This document shows, piece by piece, positions 25,501-33,095 of a stretch of DNA of 64,000 nucleotides; positions within the stretch are counted from its first letter, which is position 1, and each line of letters starts with the position of its first letter. The position numbers and the translations under genes are program-made. Location of the stretch: the NCBI GenBank assembly GCA_025455005.1, contig JALONH010000005.1:1-64000 (forward strand), written 5' to 3'. Origin of the DNA: Cytophagaceae bacterium (GTDB taxonomy: Bacteria > Bacteroidota > Bacteroidia > Cytophagales > Cytophagaceae). The notes below the pieces were generated by a model, which was not told the DNA's origin, did no database searches, and worked only from the letters and a program-made list of their open reading frames with translations.

Positions 25501-25807
25501 AGTCGATATATTTAATAGTATATGTCAAGAACAAGATACTTTAACGATTCGTGTTCAACCTATTGTCATTCCGAATTTAATAACACCCAACCAAGATGGT
25601 AAAAACGATTGCTTCGAGATTACAGGCATATACCCGGATTGGGAAGTCGGTATATATAATGCGTGGGGAGATCGTGTATTTTTTAGTGAAAGTTACCATC
25701 AACAATTTTGTGGACAAGGCCTATCGGAATCTGTTTACTATTATATAGTATGCTCTCCTCAAGGTGACTGCTGCAAAGGCTGGTTGCATACGGTAAATAA
25801 ACGATAA
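22535..25807 (+). CDS. type IX secreted PKD-domain protein with CHU_C-type sorting end
   Basis: About 1,090 residues. I chose the ATG at 22535 because it gives a clean signal peptide (MLKLVFILFLITNSILGYS); an ATG at 22514 overlaps dciA. The N-terminal 250 residues, with FTENKGQLPQPVLFQ, match the DUF7948-type domain. Residues about 270-780 are beta-propeller-like repeats of the SBBP kind (YLGGTSNDGIYD, YIGGSGMDAAYSVQ). Two PKD domains follow (FSWKFGDGTT; YFWTFGDGTS), then the gliding-motility C-terminal domain with ITPNQDGKNDCFEI. The last part is a signal for outer-membrane export and surface attachment. The function is probably adhesion or matrix. Confidence 0.85.
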   Translation: MLKLVFILFLITNSILGYSFVGPTQRYFFTENKGQLPQPVLFQASFPQGNVYIETGGLTYQFYRLDHTGHAHETEEYNEWEPAGKGHSYKVEFLQHTWNGSAKKENPSPFYFNYLKGKPETWASEVLSYEKVQLENVFPGIDVHYYVQENNFKYDFSVQAHSDVQKIKLNYSGADSLFIKNGHLFIRTSMGDIRESKPFAYQTIKGVLQPVVCNYRLNGTTVTFDFPKGYDRSQLLIIDPELIFSTYSGSFGDNWGNTATYDTLGNGYAAGTLFQIGYPTTTGAFQIVYRGTLEFKPFPTDPSTGIAITDPDIAIMKISSSGSLVYATLLGGSNSDIPSSIIVNHKNELVILGITGSSSSNGLFPFPTTPTAIQTEFAGGTRSYPLGYNNGVHFDIGSDLFVSILNPRGTGLIGSTYLGGTSNDGIYDLFDPICRNYGDQFRGEVTVDSIDQIYVATKTFSSDIAKSTTSTFSGGKSDGYIAKLSSNASVLHWDNYIGGSGMDAAYSVQLNTKGELYVAGGTGSTNFPVTSGAHKTRINFGDIDGFICRYSGGGTLLQATYIGSVAYDQCFFVQLDTLDKVYTIGQTRGSIPLINSAWNIPNGGQFIQKLDAALSSIEMSTTFGSSNGLINISINAFTVTDCGKILLSGWGGTVNQGNGYVGGSTFNMPITADAFKVTTDGSDFYLMVIDENANGLLYATYFGSNTQIGEFGDHVDGGTSRFDKKGIIYQAVCASCGGFDGFPTTSNAHSRTNNSRDCNNALFKFDLTQLRADFAIGQTRACNNLTVMVSSTSVGGKSFSWKFGDGTTANGPGPHSHRYNQPGKYPLTLIATDNTTCLGRDSITRWVEVFKSPDIPLSLKDTTICFPDTLQLLTLCDPLLSYEWTPNTFIKDPSSCTTRFFPPATTDYILTVRDTNSCIRRDTIRIEVAKIEKGIQWINRTECTGNPKVELINTSAGPLNYFWTFGDGTSSTLRNPIHSYNSGGTYPIVVDIFNSICQEQDTLTIRVQPIVIPNLITPNQDGKNDCFEITGIYPDWEVGIYNAWGDRVFFSESYHQQFCGQGLSESVYYYIVCSPQGDCCKGWLHTVNKR

Positions 25808-26325
25808 TGAGACAACTTCTCCTTCTTTGTATTCTAGTTTTAGGTTCTTTTATTCAAGACCAATCCTTGCCCTTAATATTTAATAAAGTTCTGGAGGCAA
25901 AACTAACTTCTGCTTGGAAAGAAAAAGAAGAAATAAAAAAAGGCTCTACCTATATTGCTACCTATCTGCGTTCTAAAGGAGATAGCCTTCGTTCGACCGG
26001 TGTATATTCCATACAACTTCAATTAAGAAACGGCATGGATATAAAAACCTACTCTACCCAACAACTCAATATTGAAAAAAAACGACCTAATTTTGTGGTT
26101 GAAAAAGTTATCACTGCCTCTGATGGTGTTCTGCCTTTTCCCTATGGTGTAGGCTACTGGTGTACCTATACGGATAGTGAAGGAGGAGGGAAAACAAAAG
26201 CATTTTATGCACATGCATTAGACAAGAATACGGCTTGCTCCATTTTATTGAAAATTTCCCAAGATGATTTTTATAAAGTAGAAGGCGAGTGGTTGGCAAT
26301 AATTAAAAGTCATCGATTTAAGTAA
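25807..26325 (+). CDS. exported protein of unknown function
   Basis: 172 residues with a signal peptide (MRQLLLLCILVLGSFIQDQS), so periplasmic or surface-exposed. Its ATG overlaps the stop of the large secreted protein by one base (TAATG), so the two are translationally coupled. The rest is beta-rich, with repeated aromatic strands (YGVGYWCTYT, FYKVEGEWLAII). I do not recognise a family. It may help secretion or folding of its neighbour (inference). Its last 8 bp overlap the 3' end of the convergent gene. Confidence 0.6.
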   Translation: MRQLLLLCILVLGSFIQDQSLPLIFNKVLEAKLTSAWKEKEEIKKGSTYIATYLRSKGDSLRSTGVYSIQLQLRNGMDIKTYSTQQLNIEKKRPNFVVEKVITASDGVLPFPYGVGYWCTYTDSEGGGKTKAFYAHALDKNTACSILLKISQDDFYKVEGEWLAIIKSHRFK

Positions 26326-27532
26326 GAGGAAATTTTTTAACGTTTCCATTTTCTTTAAACGCTATTTGATGTTGATGATAATAGGCCGAAAACAAATGCC
26401 GAAATGCTAGTAACCTTTTCCGTTTTACAGTAGTATGTCGCAGTATCCCTGCGTCTAAGTAACTACAGGTGATAGAATATTCTCCATTATCATGTTCATC
26501 TTTTAATTGAATTAAAAAAACATCTGTTAACGGTACTCTAATAGCAAATACCGGTTCTTTCCTTAGCACCCAACGTAGGATGGATTTCCATATTGGAGGA
26601 TAAATACAAATAAAAGTAGCATACCATCCAATATGAGATTGAAAGAAAAAGTAGATAAACATTCCTATATTAAATACTAAGAATAGATACGTTGCCGGCA
26701 AAGGTAAACCTTCTATAACATTCGGGTAGTGTTGATTCCAAAACACCAAAGCTCCACTTACGGATATTAACAGTAAAGAAATAAACGTCATCCACTGAGA
26801 ACCACTTTTTGTGCCTTTTTGCCCTAATAATAAAGTATCCGTAGAGGAAGTAGAATATGGATTGTACACGTTTAATTCTCTATTCTGACGATACGCTATA
26901 GTGTATATACGGTATAAGTCCGGCATTTGCCTTTTGAATTCGGAAGGTGCTTCAAAGAAATATTCCGTCCCGACAGCAAAAAACTCGGAAGTGTTCGTAG
27001 CCGCATAGGACCTAAAAAATGGAACATCCGGTTGACGTTGAATATACTGCCTGCCTATTGTTTTAATTTTTTCAATTGCATGTGCAAAATAATCATCTAT
27101 ACCTAAGTCTGCTTTATCTATGAATTCTAAAGCATGTGCAAATTCATGTAAGCCCACATTTCTACTGTCTTGATCTACCTTTATTCCCTCATAAAAATCT
27201 TTCCAAGAAAAAACAATGACACCGGCGGTATTCATTTCACCGGTATGATATTGTCCGGTATGATGGGATAGATACTTTTCCGGATACAACAACACCTTTT
27301 TAAAATGTTCGTAGTAATAGTGTACATAAAAACCTAGGGTGAGTTGGACCGCTGTAGCTGCAATCAATACCTGCATCGTTTCTGTCACGACTAGTCCTTT
27401 TCTTCCTTCAAAGCTGGTCGATTGGATAAACTCTTGTATCCTATTTCTAAAAAGTTTCTGATCGGATGGAGATAATTTTCTATAGTAGGAAAATTCTTTA
27501 TTTAACAAATAATGTCTATCGATGGTAATCAA
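26318..27532 (-). CDS. MtfA-like zinc peptidase with membrane domain
   Basis: 404 residues. Residues 1-230 match the MtfA/SgcX-type zinc peptidase: the motif is H129-EFA-H133 (zinc ligands and general base), with TSEFFAVGTEYFFE downstream as the probable third ligand helix. MtfA in Escherichia coli acts on the glucose regulator Mlc. The C-terminal part (about 255-330) has two hydrophobic helices, which MtfA itself lacks, so this is a membrane-bound variant and its target may differ. It has its own gap of 190 bp upstream and converges on the previous gene with an 8-bp overlap. Confidence 0.8.
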   Translation of the reverse strand: MITIDRHYLLNKEFSYYRKLSPSDQKLFRNRIQEFIQSTSFEGRKGLVVTETMQVLIAATAVQLTLGFYVHYYYEHFKKVLLYPEKYLSHHTGQYHTGEMNTAGVIVFSWKDFYEGIKVDQDSRNVGLHEFAHALEFIDKADLGIDDYFAHAIEKIKTIGRQYIQRQPDVPFFRSYAATNTSEFFAVGTEYFFEAPSEFKRQMPDLYRIYTIAYRQNRELNVYNPYSTSSTDTLLLGQKGTKSGSQWMTFISLLLISVSGALVFWNQHYPNVIEGLPLPATYLFLVFNIGMFIYFFFQSHIGWYATFICIYPPIWKSILRWVLRKEPVFAIRVPLTDVFLIQLKDEHDNGEYSITCSYLDAGILRHTTVKRKRLLAFRHLFSAYYHQHQIAFKENGNVKKFPLT

Positions 27533-27577
27533 GAATGTTTTTTTATAAAAATAGACGCTCTAGGTATAAAAACAAAA

Positions 27578-27602
27578 AACGATGCTACGTCTTAGCATCG
27601 TT
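27578..27602 (-). terminator. terminator of the rlmI-GYP operon
   Basis: AACGATGCTA (27578-27587) pairs with TAGCATCGTT (27593-27602); on the minus strand the stem is followed by TTTTTTG. It ends transcripts coming from 27723 and lies just upstream of the mtfA-like gene. Confidence 0.7.
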
Positions 27603-27722
27603 GATTGCATTTAACAGGTTATGAATAGGAAGTGTTATCTATCCATATATATTTGAAGAAGATAAAAAGTAACCGAAGCAGGTAAATAAATTTTAATATA
27701 TTTTTAAACCACTATTTTACAA

Positions 27723-29210
27723 CTACTTAACAAACTGGTATATTCTAAATGTTCCTGTTTTCCCTACATAATAGCCCACTAAAACTTCCTCTTGCAGGTT
27801 AACCAAACGGACAAGTTCGGGAATTTGTTCTTTAAACATACCCTCTTGAAAATTACTGATGCGTTCTCTTAAACTTATAGGTACTATGCCCTCTTTGTGG
27901 GAGAAGTCGGGTTGATGCAGTAAGCTGTAGAAATAATAGCTTCTTACTTGAGTGGTATAAGTAGTATTGTAGGGATAATATCCCGGATAGCCGCCATAGA
28001 AACCAGGATACCCGCCGTAGTAACCGGGGTAGCCTCCATAAAAGCCCCCATACCCCATGCCCATACCCATACCCATGCTCATGGAAAAATTAGACCCGCC
28101 GGTACCATAAGGGCCTGAACTGGTAGTATATGTTTCAAATCCACCGATTTCCAATACATATAAGCTATCCTTTTGATTTACGGCTATAGCCACGGATGCT
28201 GCTAAAACTTTCTTAATAAACTGTTCAGTTGTTGTTATAATTTTATCTTTATCAGAGTTGCCCTCTTGCAACATTGGGCCATTCTTAAAGGTTAGTTCTG
28301 TTCCAGGAAATCCATTAAAAGACAATCGTTGGACCATAGAATCTAAATCAATCACAGAAACATTAAATTGATGCGTATTCACAGTAAAGCGAAATAAATA
28401 CTTTCCCCATAGAAACGAGTTACCCTGCTTCTTATCAGAAGTTGTTTCGTTTTCTAAAGAAAATTTTAATTTTTTATACGATGCCTTGTTTTCTTTTGTA
28501 TCAATTGTAAGCAGATGAGTATAATCCGGATCGTCAAATGTTAATGTGATTTTTCCTTGGGATACATATACTTTTTTAACTGCTTGTGCCGACTTTACAT
28601 TATTTTCAATATCTGTGCGTATTCTATCTATACCTATTAATCCATTAGGTTCTTCATTTAAATAAGAATTACCGGTAGACAATCGTTTATAAAAATCCGG
28701 TAGTTCAATGCCATAGAGTTGTGAAGAAGCCTTACCTTTTGAGACCGACCAAACGGCCAATTCATTCCGACCGGATGGCACAGCTAATAAATAGAATTGG
28801 GTTCCATCTGTAAGTGCTTTTAGAAATTTTTGCTGATACGGTAATTGCGCAACCGTAGCATACGAATGCTGACCGGAGGCTCGGGTTACTTTTAGTTCTC
28901 CTATAGTTCCTGTTTTTTCATTGTATAGGTAAATATAGGCTTGATCTCCGTCTACAATCATCGACAAAGGTTTGGCCGATTTCACTTCTTTTGGCTTAGA
29001 AAAAAGAATGGAGCCAATGGACTTTTTTTGAGCGTCAAAAAAAACAACATGGTATTGCGTTGACGAATATAAGAAATAGGCAAATCTGCCTTGAGCGTCC
29101 GCCGCACTGGTAATCCCGGTGGGCTTACGAATAAGCATTTCGAATCGTGCCACCTCCGTTTGTGCCATTACAAATGTAGTGGTGCAAAACAAGGTTATGA
29201 AAATTAACAT
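27723..29210 (-). CDS. secreted protein with Gly-Tyr-Pro repeats
   Basis: About 495 residues from the ATG at 29210, one base after the stop of the upstream gene. Its signal peptide is MLIFITLFCTTTFVMAQ. Most of the chain (30-370) is beta-strand-rich and could be a propeller; no enzyme motif is seen. Around residue 380-415 is a low-complexity tract: GMGMGMGYGGFYGG, then three GGYPG units with YY or FY between them. Gly/Tyr-rich tracts like this are flexible or self-associating. I do not recognise a family. It follows the rRNA methyltransferase in one operon, which need not mean a shared function. Confidence 0.6.
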   Translation of the reverse strand: MLIFITLFCTTTFVMAQTEVARFEMLIRKPTGITSAADAQGRFAYFLYSSTQYHVVFFDAQKKSIGSILFSKPKEVKSAKPLSMIVDGDQAYIYLYNEKTGTIGELKVTRASGQHSYATVAQLPYQQKFLKALTDGTQFYLLAVPSGRNELAVWSVSKGKASSQLYGIELPDFYKRLSTGNSYLNEEPNGLIGIDRIRTDIENNVKSAQAVKKVYVSQGKITLTFDDPDYTHLLTIDTKENKASYKKLKFSLENETTSDKKQGNSFLWGKYLFRFTVNTHQFNVSVIDLDSMVQRLSFNGFPGTELTFKNGPMLQEGNSDKDKIITTTEQFIKKVLAASVAIAVNQKDSLYVLEIGGFETYTTSSGPYGTGGSNFSMSMGMGMGMGYGGFYGGYPGYYGGYPGFYGGYPGYYPYNTTYTTQVRSYYFYSLLHQPDFSHKEGIVPISLRERISNFQEGMFKEQIPELVRLVNLQEEVLVGYYVGKTGTFRIYQFVK

Positions 29211-29211
29211 T

Positions 29212-30393
29212 CTATTCCACATATAATACAAGACCTTTTAAATATTCACTTTCCGGATGATAAATATTGATAGGGTGATCCAAGGGTTGATGAACTTGGT
29301 GTATAATTCGAACATTTCTACCGGCATCGGCAGCTGCTCCAAACACAATTTTTTGGAACAATACTTTATCTATATTCTGAGAGCAGGAAAAGGTAAACAA
29401 TAATCCGCCTTTTTTGATTTTTCGAAAGGCTTTTAAGTTAATTTGTTTATATCCCCTGGAAGCATTAGCTACGGCTTTAGCAGATTTTGCGAATGCCGGT
29501 GGATCTAAGATAATAATATCATAATACGCTTCCGGAATTTCCCCTAAATAATCAAAACAATCCGCCGCAACAGCAGTATGTTCTACCAATGAAGAATTTA
29601 AGCGTACATTGGTTGAGGCTTTCAATATCGCATCTTTAGAAATATCTACTGAATCAACCGACGTAGCACCACCGGCAGCAGCATAGGCACAAAATCCCCC
29701 GGTATAACAAAACGTATTCAAGACACGCTTTCCTTTTGCATAATGCGCTACTAATTGCCTATTATCTCTTTGATCAATAAAGAAACCCGTTTTTTGCCCA
29801 TCGATAAAGTCTACATCAAACAAAACGTTATTCTCTTTTACCCGCACCGGAACAGCTACACTACCTTTCAACCAACCGGATGCTGTTCGCACATCTTCTA
29901 AAACAAAAGAGGACGTTTTCCCTTTTATATAAATATGTTGAAAACCTATTTCCTGTAATGCTATCTTAAGTGGTTCCACTAAAAGCTCCGTGCCTCGTAT
30001 CAATAATTGTACTACTGCAACGGTATCGTAAACATCAATGATGACACCCGGAAAAAAATCGCCTTCTGCGTGAAGTAATCGATATGTGTTAGTCGTTTCT
30101 AAATGGAGTAAAGAACGTCTTAATGTTGCTGCGGCTAAGAGTTTTTTTGTCCAGTACTGTTGTTTGAAATCATCCGTATTTTGTTTTTCCCATTCGAATA
30201 ATCGACAAACGATTTGACTTCTACCGGAATAAAAACCATAGGCTAAAAATTGTCCATCCGAACTTAATACTTCTACGATAGAACCCTCTTCTACTTTGGG
30301 TAACTCGGCAACAGCCCCGGAAAATATCCAAGGATGTCTATGAATAATGGATTTCTCTTTCCCTTTTTTTAACCGCAGTGCCTGATTATCCAT
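29212..30393 (-). CDS. rlmI: 23S rRNA m5C methyltransferase, RlmI-like
   Basis: 393 residues, the standard length for RlmI. It methylates a cytosine of 23S rRNA (C1962 in E. coli numbering) with S-adenosylmethionine. Residues 1-80 are a PUA domain (LRLKKGKEKSIIHRHPWIFSGAV). The Rossmann-fold methyltransferase starts about 200: FIDQRDNRQL, LNTFCYTGGFCAYAAAGGA (SAM loop), then DIIILDPPAFAKS and FSCSQNID, which carries the catalytic cysteine. Some related enzymes modify other positions, so the exact site is inferred. The next gene downstream starts one base after its stop. Confidence 0.85.
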   Translation of the reverse strand: MDNQALRLKKGKEKSIIHRHPWIFSGAVAELPKVEEGSIVEVLSSDGQFLAYGFYSGRSQIVCRLFEWEKQNTDDFKQQYWTKKLLAAATLRRSLLHLETTNTYRLLHAEGDFFPGVIIDVYDTVAVVQLLIRGTELLVEPLKIALQEIGFQHIYIKGKTSSFVLEDVRTASGWLKGSVAVPVRVKENNVLFDVDFIDGQKTGFFIDQRDNRQLVAHYAKGKRVLNTFCYTGGFCAYAAAGGATSVDSVDISKDAILKASTNVRLNSSLVEHTAVAADCFDYLGEIPEAYYDIIILDPPAFAKSAKAVANASRGYKQINLKAFRKIKKGGLLFTFSCSQNIDKVLFQKIVFGAAADAGRNVRIIHQVHQPLDHPINIYHPESEYLKGLVLYVE

Positions 30394-30495
30394 GTTCTAA
30401 CATTCTATATTAAACAAATTTAACAAACTATTTTAATTTAAATAATTGGAACTAATGGATTGAACCCTTAATTTTAAAATCAAATCCTTCAATCT

Positions 30496-31209
30496 ATGAA
30501 ACATTTCTATCTTTTAGTACTTACTTGTGTATTCGCTTTTTCGGCAAGCGCTCAAAAAAAATCCTACTTTGTGTATGAAACTAAAACATTGTTTTCCCTA
30601 CACAATCTAGAAATTAAAAATGCTAACGACCCTCTAGATGCCCCTATCGAACCGAAAAACGTTGTTCGTTTTGCGCCCTATTTCAATTTTGGTATTAATT
30701 ACAATTACGACTTTAGTAACCGAGTAGGTTTTTATTTAGGTGCAGGTGTCCAAAATATGGGTTTCATTACTCGCGACTCCATGAATAATACATCTAAACA
30801 CAGAGCCTATGGATTAGCAGTTCCTGTAGGTTTAAAATTTGGGAATATGAAAGACGATAAGTATCTTTTTATCCAAGGAGACTTTTTTTGGATGTTTGAT
30901 TATAAAGAAAAATACTTTCAAGGTAATAGTAAATCTAAATCAAAGCCGTCTAACGCTGTTGAAACAATTAATTTTGCAGCAACGGCCGGTATTTGTTATA
31001 AATCCTTTACTCTTGGTTTTCAATACCTAATAAATGATTTCTTTTCAGAGTCCTATCGTTTTGATTATAACAAAACGATTCCATCAGATGAGTATAACGT
31101 AACTAATGCTAATATTTATTCTTTCTTTGTTGGTTTCAGAACTAAATTGGGAGAAGAAGGCGAAATCGTACCTACAAAAATTCAACAAGCTCAAGCTCGT
31201 TTATACTAA
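30496..31209 (+). CDS. outer-membrane beta-barrel protein
   Basis: 237 residues with a signal peptide (MKHFYLLVLTCVFAFSASAQ). Alternating aromatic strands such as VGFYLGAGVQNMGFITRD and YALAVPVGLKFGNM-type segments, together with a long loop between residues 140-165, fit a small PorT/OmpW-like eight-strand barrel. The C-terminus lacks a clear terminal Phe strand (FRTKLGEEGE, then a tail), so folding at the end is less certain. The gene stands alone, transcribed away from rlmI, and is closed by a strong bidirectional terminator. The function is unknown. Confidence 0.7.
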   Translation: MKHFYLLVLTCVFAFSASAQKKSYFVYETKTLFSLHNLEIKNANDPLDAPIEPKNVVRFAPYFNFGINYNYDFSNRVGFYLGAGVQNMGFITRDSMNNTSKHRAYGLAVPVGLKFGNMKDDKYLFIQGDFFWMFDYKEKYFQGNSKSKSKPSNAVETINFAATAGICYKSFTLGFQYLINDFFSESYRFDYNKTIPSDEYNVTNANIYSFFVGFRTKLGEEGEIVPTKIQQAQARLY

Positions 31210-31230
31210 TTCACACCTATTCTTTAATAA

Positions 31231-31262
31231 AAAAAGGGAAGTAAGACATACTTCCCTTTTTT
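31231..31262. terminator. bidirectional terminator between convergent genes
   Basis: AAAAAGGGAAGTA (31231-31243) pairs with TACTTCCCTTTTT from 31249, with a 5-base loop. A- and T-runs on the two sides serve both the barrel gene and the COG0523 gene ending at 31271. Confidence 0.8.
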
Positions 31263-31270
31263 ATTAGATT

Positions 31271-32455
31271 CTAATGATCCGGCCATGGATCTTTAAATCC
31301 GTGACCTGAATGATATAATTCAATCTCGTCTTCAGTTAATAAACAGTTGTTTAATTCTTTTAAAATGACCGTAGAATCTAGATCTTGACCAATTAGGACC
31401 AGTTCGTTTATTCGATCTCCCCATATAGGATCCATTCTATTTTGTATTTCATTGCGAGAACCCCCTAGAAGTTCCCACTCATCCTCTGATTTGGAAGCCC
31501 ACCAAACACCCGCTCTTTCCGTCCGAAGAGAACCACCTGCCTGGCCCCAATTATAGGCAATATCAGGTCTTGAAGCTAACCAAAACAGCCCTTTGCTTCG
31601 TATGACTGCTTCCGGCCATTGGTTATTTATGTAGTTCCAAAATCGTTGTGGATGAAAAGGTGTTTTACTTCTAAATACAAACGAAGTGATTCCATATTCT
31701 TCCGTCTCCGGTACATGTTCCTGCAAACGTTCATTCATCCATGAAGCTGAATTAGACATGCGATCAAAATCAAAGGATTGTGTATGCAAAATAGAAGTCA
31801 ATGGAACTTTCCCAAAAGTTGATTCTACTATTCTCGCATCCGGATTAAGTTTCTTAAGGACTGCTTTGAGCTCGCCTAGCTCCGCTTGGGATACTAAATC
31901 TGTTTTATTTAAAACGATCACATTAGCGAATTCTATCTGGTCTGTCAAAAGATTTACTATCGTCCGCTCATCAGTATCGTCCTCGTTCAATTTTCTTGTT
32001 TTTACCGTATCTAAAGTACCGAAATCATTAGCAAAATTATACGCATCCACAACTGTTACTAAGGTGTCCAGTTCACTTATAGCGGATAAATCTATTCCTA
32101 ATTGTTCATCTACATAGGTAAAGGTTTGCGCTACCGGTATAGGTTCAGAAATACCCGTTGATTCAATTAATAAATAATCAAATCGGTTTTCTTTCGCTAA
32201 CGCTTCTACTTCTTTAAGCAAGTCTTCCCTTAAGGTACAGCAAATACATCCATTAGACATCTCGACCAACTTCTCTTCTGTACGGCTTAAAGTATTGGTT
32301 TCTGCAACTAAACGAGCGTCAACATTCACTTCACTCATGTCATTTACAATGACAGCAACTCGTAATCCTTCTTTATTGGATAAAACGTGGTTTAACAAAG
32401 TGGTTTTCCCGGCTCCGAGAAAACCACTCAATACCGTAACCGGTAATTTTTTCAT
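31271..32455 (-). CDS. COG0523 GTPase, zinc metallochaperone type
   Basis: 394 residues. G3E GTPases of this group carry zinc or other metals to target proteins. The Walker A is [13 protein letters not shown] (11-23). The metal motif CxCC is C70, C72, C73 (NGCICCTLR). Then [11 protein letters not shown] (switch) and [10 protein letters not shown] (base specificity). The C-terminal half, with [18 protein letters not shown], matches the ZigA/YciC-type members made under zinc limitation. It is last in a four-gene minus-strand series with a TonB receptor and a metal-binding membrane protein. I infer zinc supply under limitation. Confidence 0.85.
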   Translation of the reverse strand: MKKLPVTVLSGFLGAGKTTLLNHVLSNKEGLRVAVIVNDMSEVNVDARLVAETNTLSRTEEKLVEMSNGCICCTLREDLLKEVEALAKENRFDYLLIESTGISEPIPVAQTFTYVDEQLGIDLSAISELDTLVTVVDAYNFANDFGTLDTVKTRKLNEDDTDERTIVNLLTDQIEFANVIVLNKTDLVSQAELGELKAVLKKLNPDARIVESTFGKVPLTSILHTQSFDFDRMSNSASWMNERLQEHVPETEEYGITSFVFRSKTPFHPQRFWNYINNQWPEAVIRSKGLFWLASRPDIAYNWGQAGGSLRTERAGVWWASKSEDEWELLGGSRNEIQNRMDPIWGDRINELVLIGQDLDSTVILKELNNCLLTEDEIELYHSGHGFKDPWPDH

Positions 32456-32466
32456 ATGAAATAGTA

Positions 32467-33057
32467 TTAAGGGGCTGCAACAATAGAAGCTGAGGTAATA
32501 TTAATTGGAAACGTTACATCAAAATCAGTTGAACCTAAAGCAGCATTTCCAAAACCGGTAGTAGGTTTTACCCCGGGTTGATGCTTTAATACTACTTGTA
32601 AAGAACCATTCGTTACGGTTCCTACATTACCCATGGTCATTTTTAAACCAATTGGGACACCGTTATCATCGGAATCTGCATAGGTTAGATTCATAAATGA
32701 GGAAGACAATGTATAGAAGAGTTGGTGCTCATCCGCTTCCTCTTTAATTTCTTCTGTCATATCTTCTACATTTGCAGGATTACTTTCATCTAAAGCAATC
32801 AATGCCATGTAGGTATAATCATCTGTAATATTAATGGTTTGAATAGTCGGTGCGTTTCCACCATCACCATCCGTATCTCTCCAAGAAAACACTAAGGAAT
32901 CCGTAGCGCTAGGTGATTTTTTAAAAACTAATTTTACTGTAGTAAATAACTCTTCTTCATTTGGATTTTGAGGGGCAGGTGCATCGTCTTTGTCTTTTTT
33001 ACAAGAAGAAACTGCAGCCATTAAAGCAACTAAGAGGTAGATCCATTGTTTTTTCAT
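32467..33057 (-). CDS. lipoprotein of the zinc-receptor operon
   Basis: 196 residues. The signal ends in a lipobox (VSSC), then Lys/Asp-rich [10 protein letters not shown]. The body has [23 protein letters not shown], which I recall as an unnamed lipoprotein family often found next to TonB receptors for zinc in Bacteroidota. It contains several Asp/Glu-rich loops and few His residues. It lies 38 bp behind the receptor gene and 11 bp before the GTPase gene. A likely role is surface or periplasmic help in metal uptake. That is from context only. Confidence 0.65.
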   Translation of the reverse strand: MKKQWIYLLVALMAAVSSCKKDKDDAPAPQNPNEEELFTTVKLVFKKSPSATDSLVFSWRDTDGDGGNAPTIQTINITDDYTYMALIALDESNPANVEDMTEEIKEEADEHQLFYTLSSSFMNLTYADSDDNGVPIGLKMTMGNVGTVTNGSLQVVLKHQPGVKPTTGFGNAALGSTDFDVTFPINITSASIVAAP

Positions 33058-33095
33058 AATTGTTTGAGTTTAAGTGTATGATTTTATTTTATTTA

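Noticed and set aside
26023-26299. Minus-strand open frames inside 25807-26325
   Set aside because: They are shadows of the exported protein gene and have no start context or family pattern.
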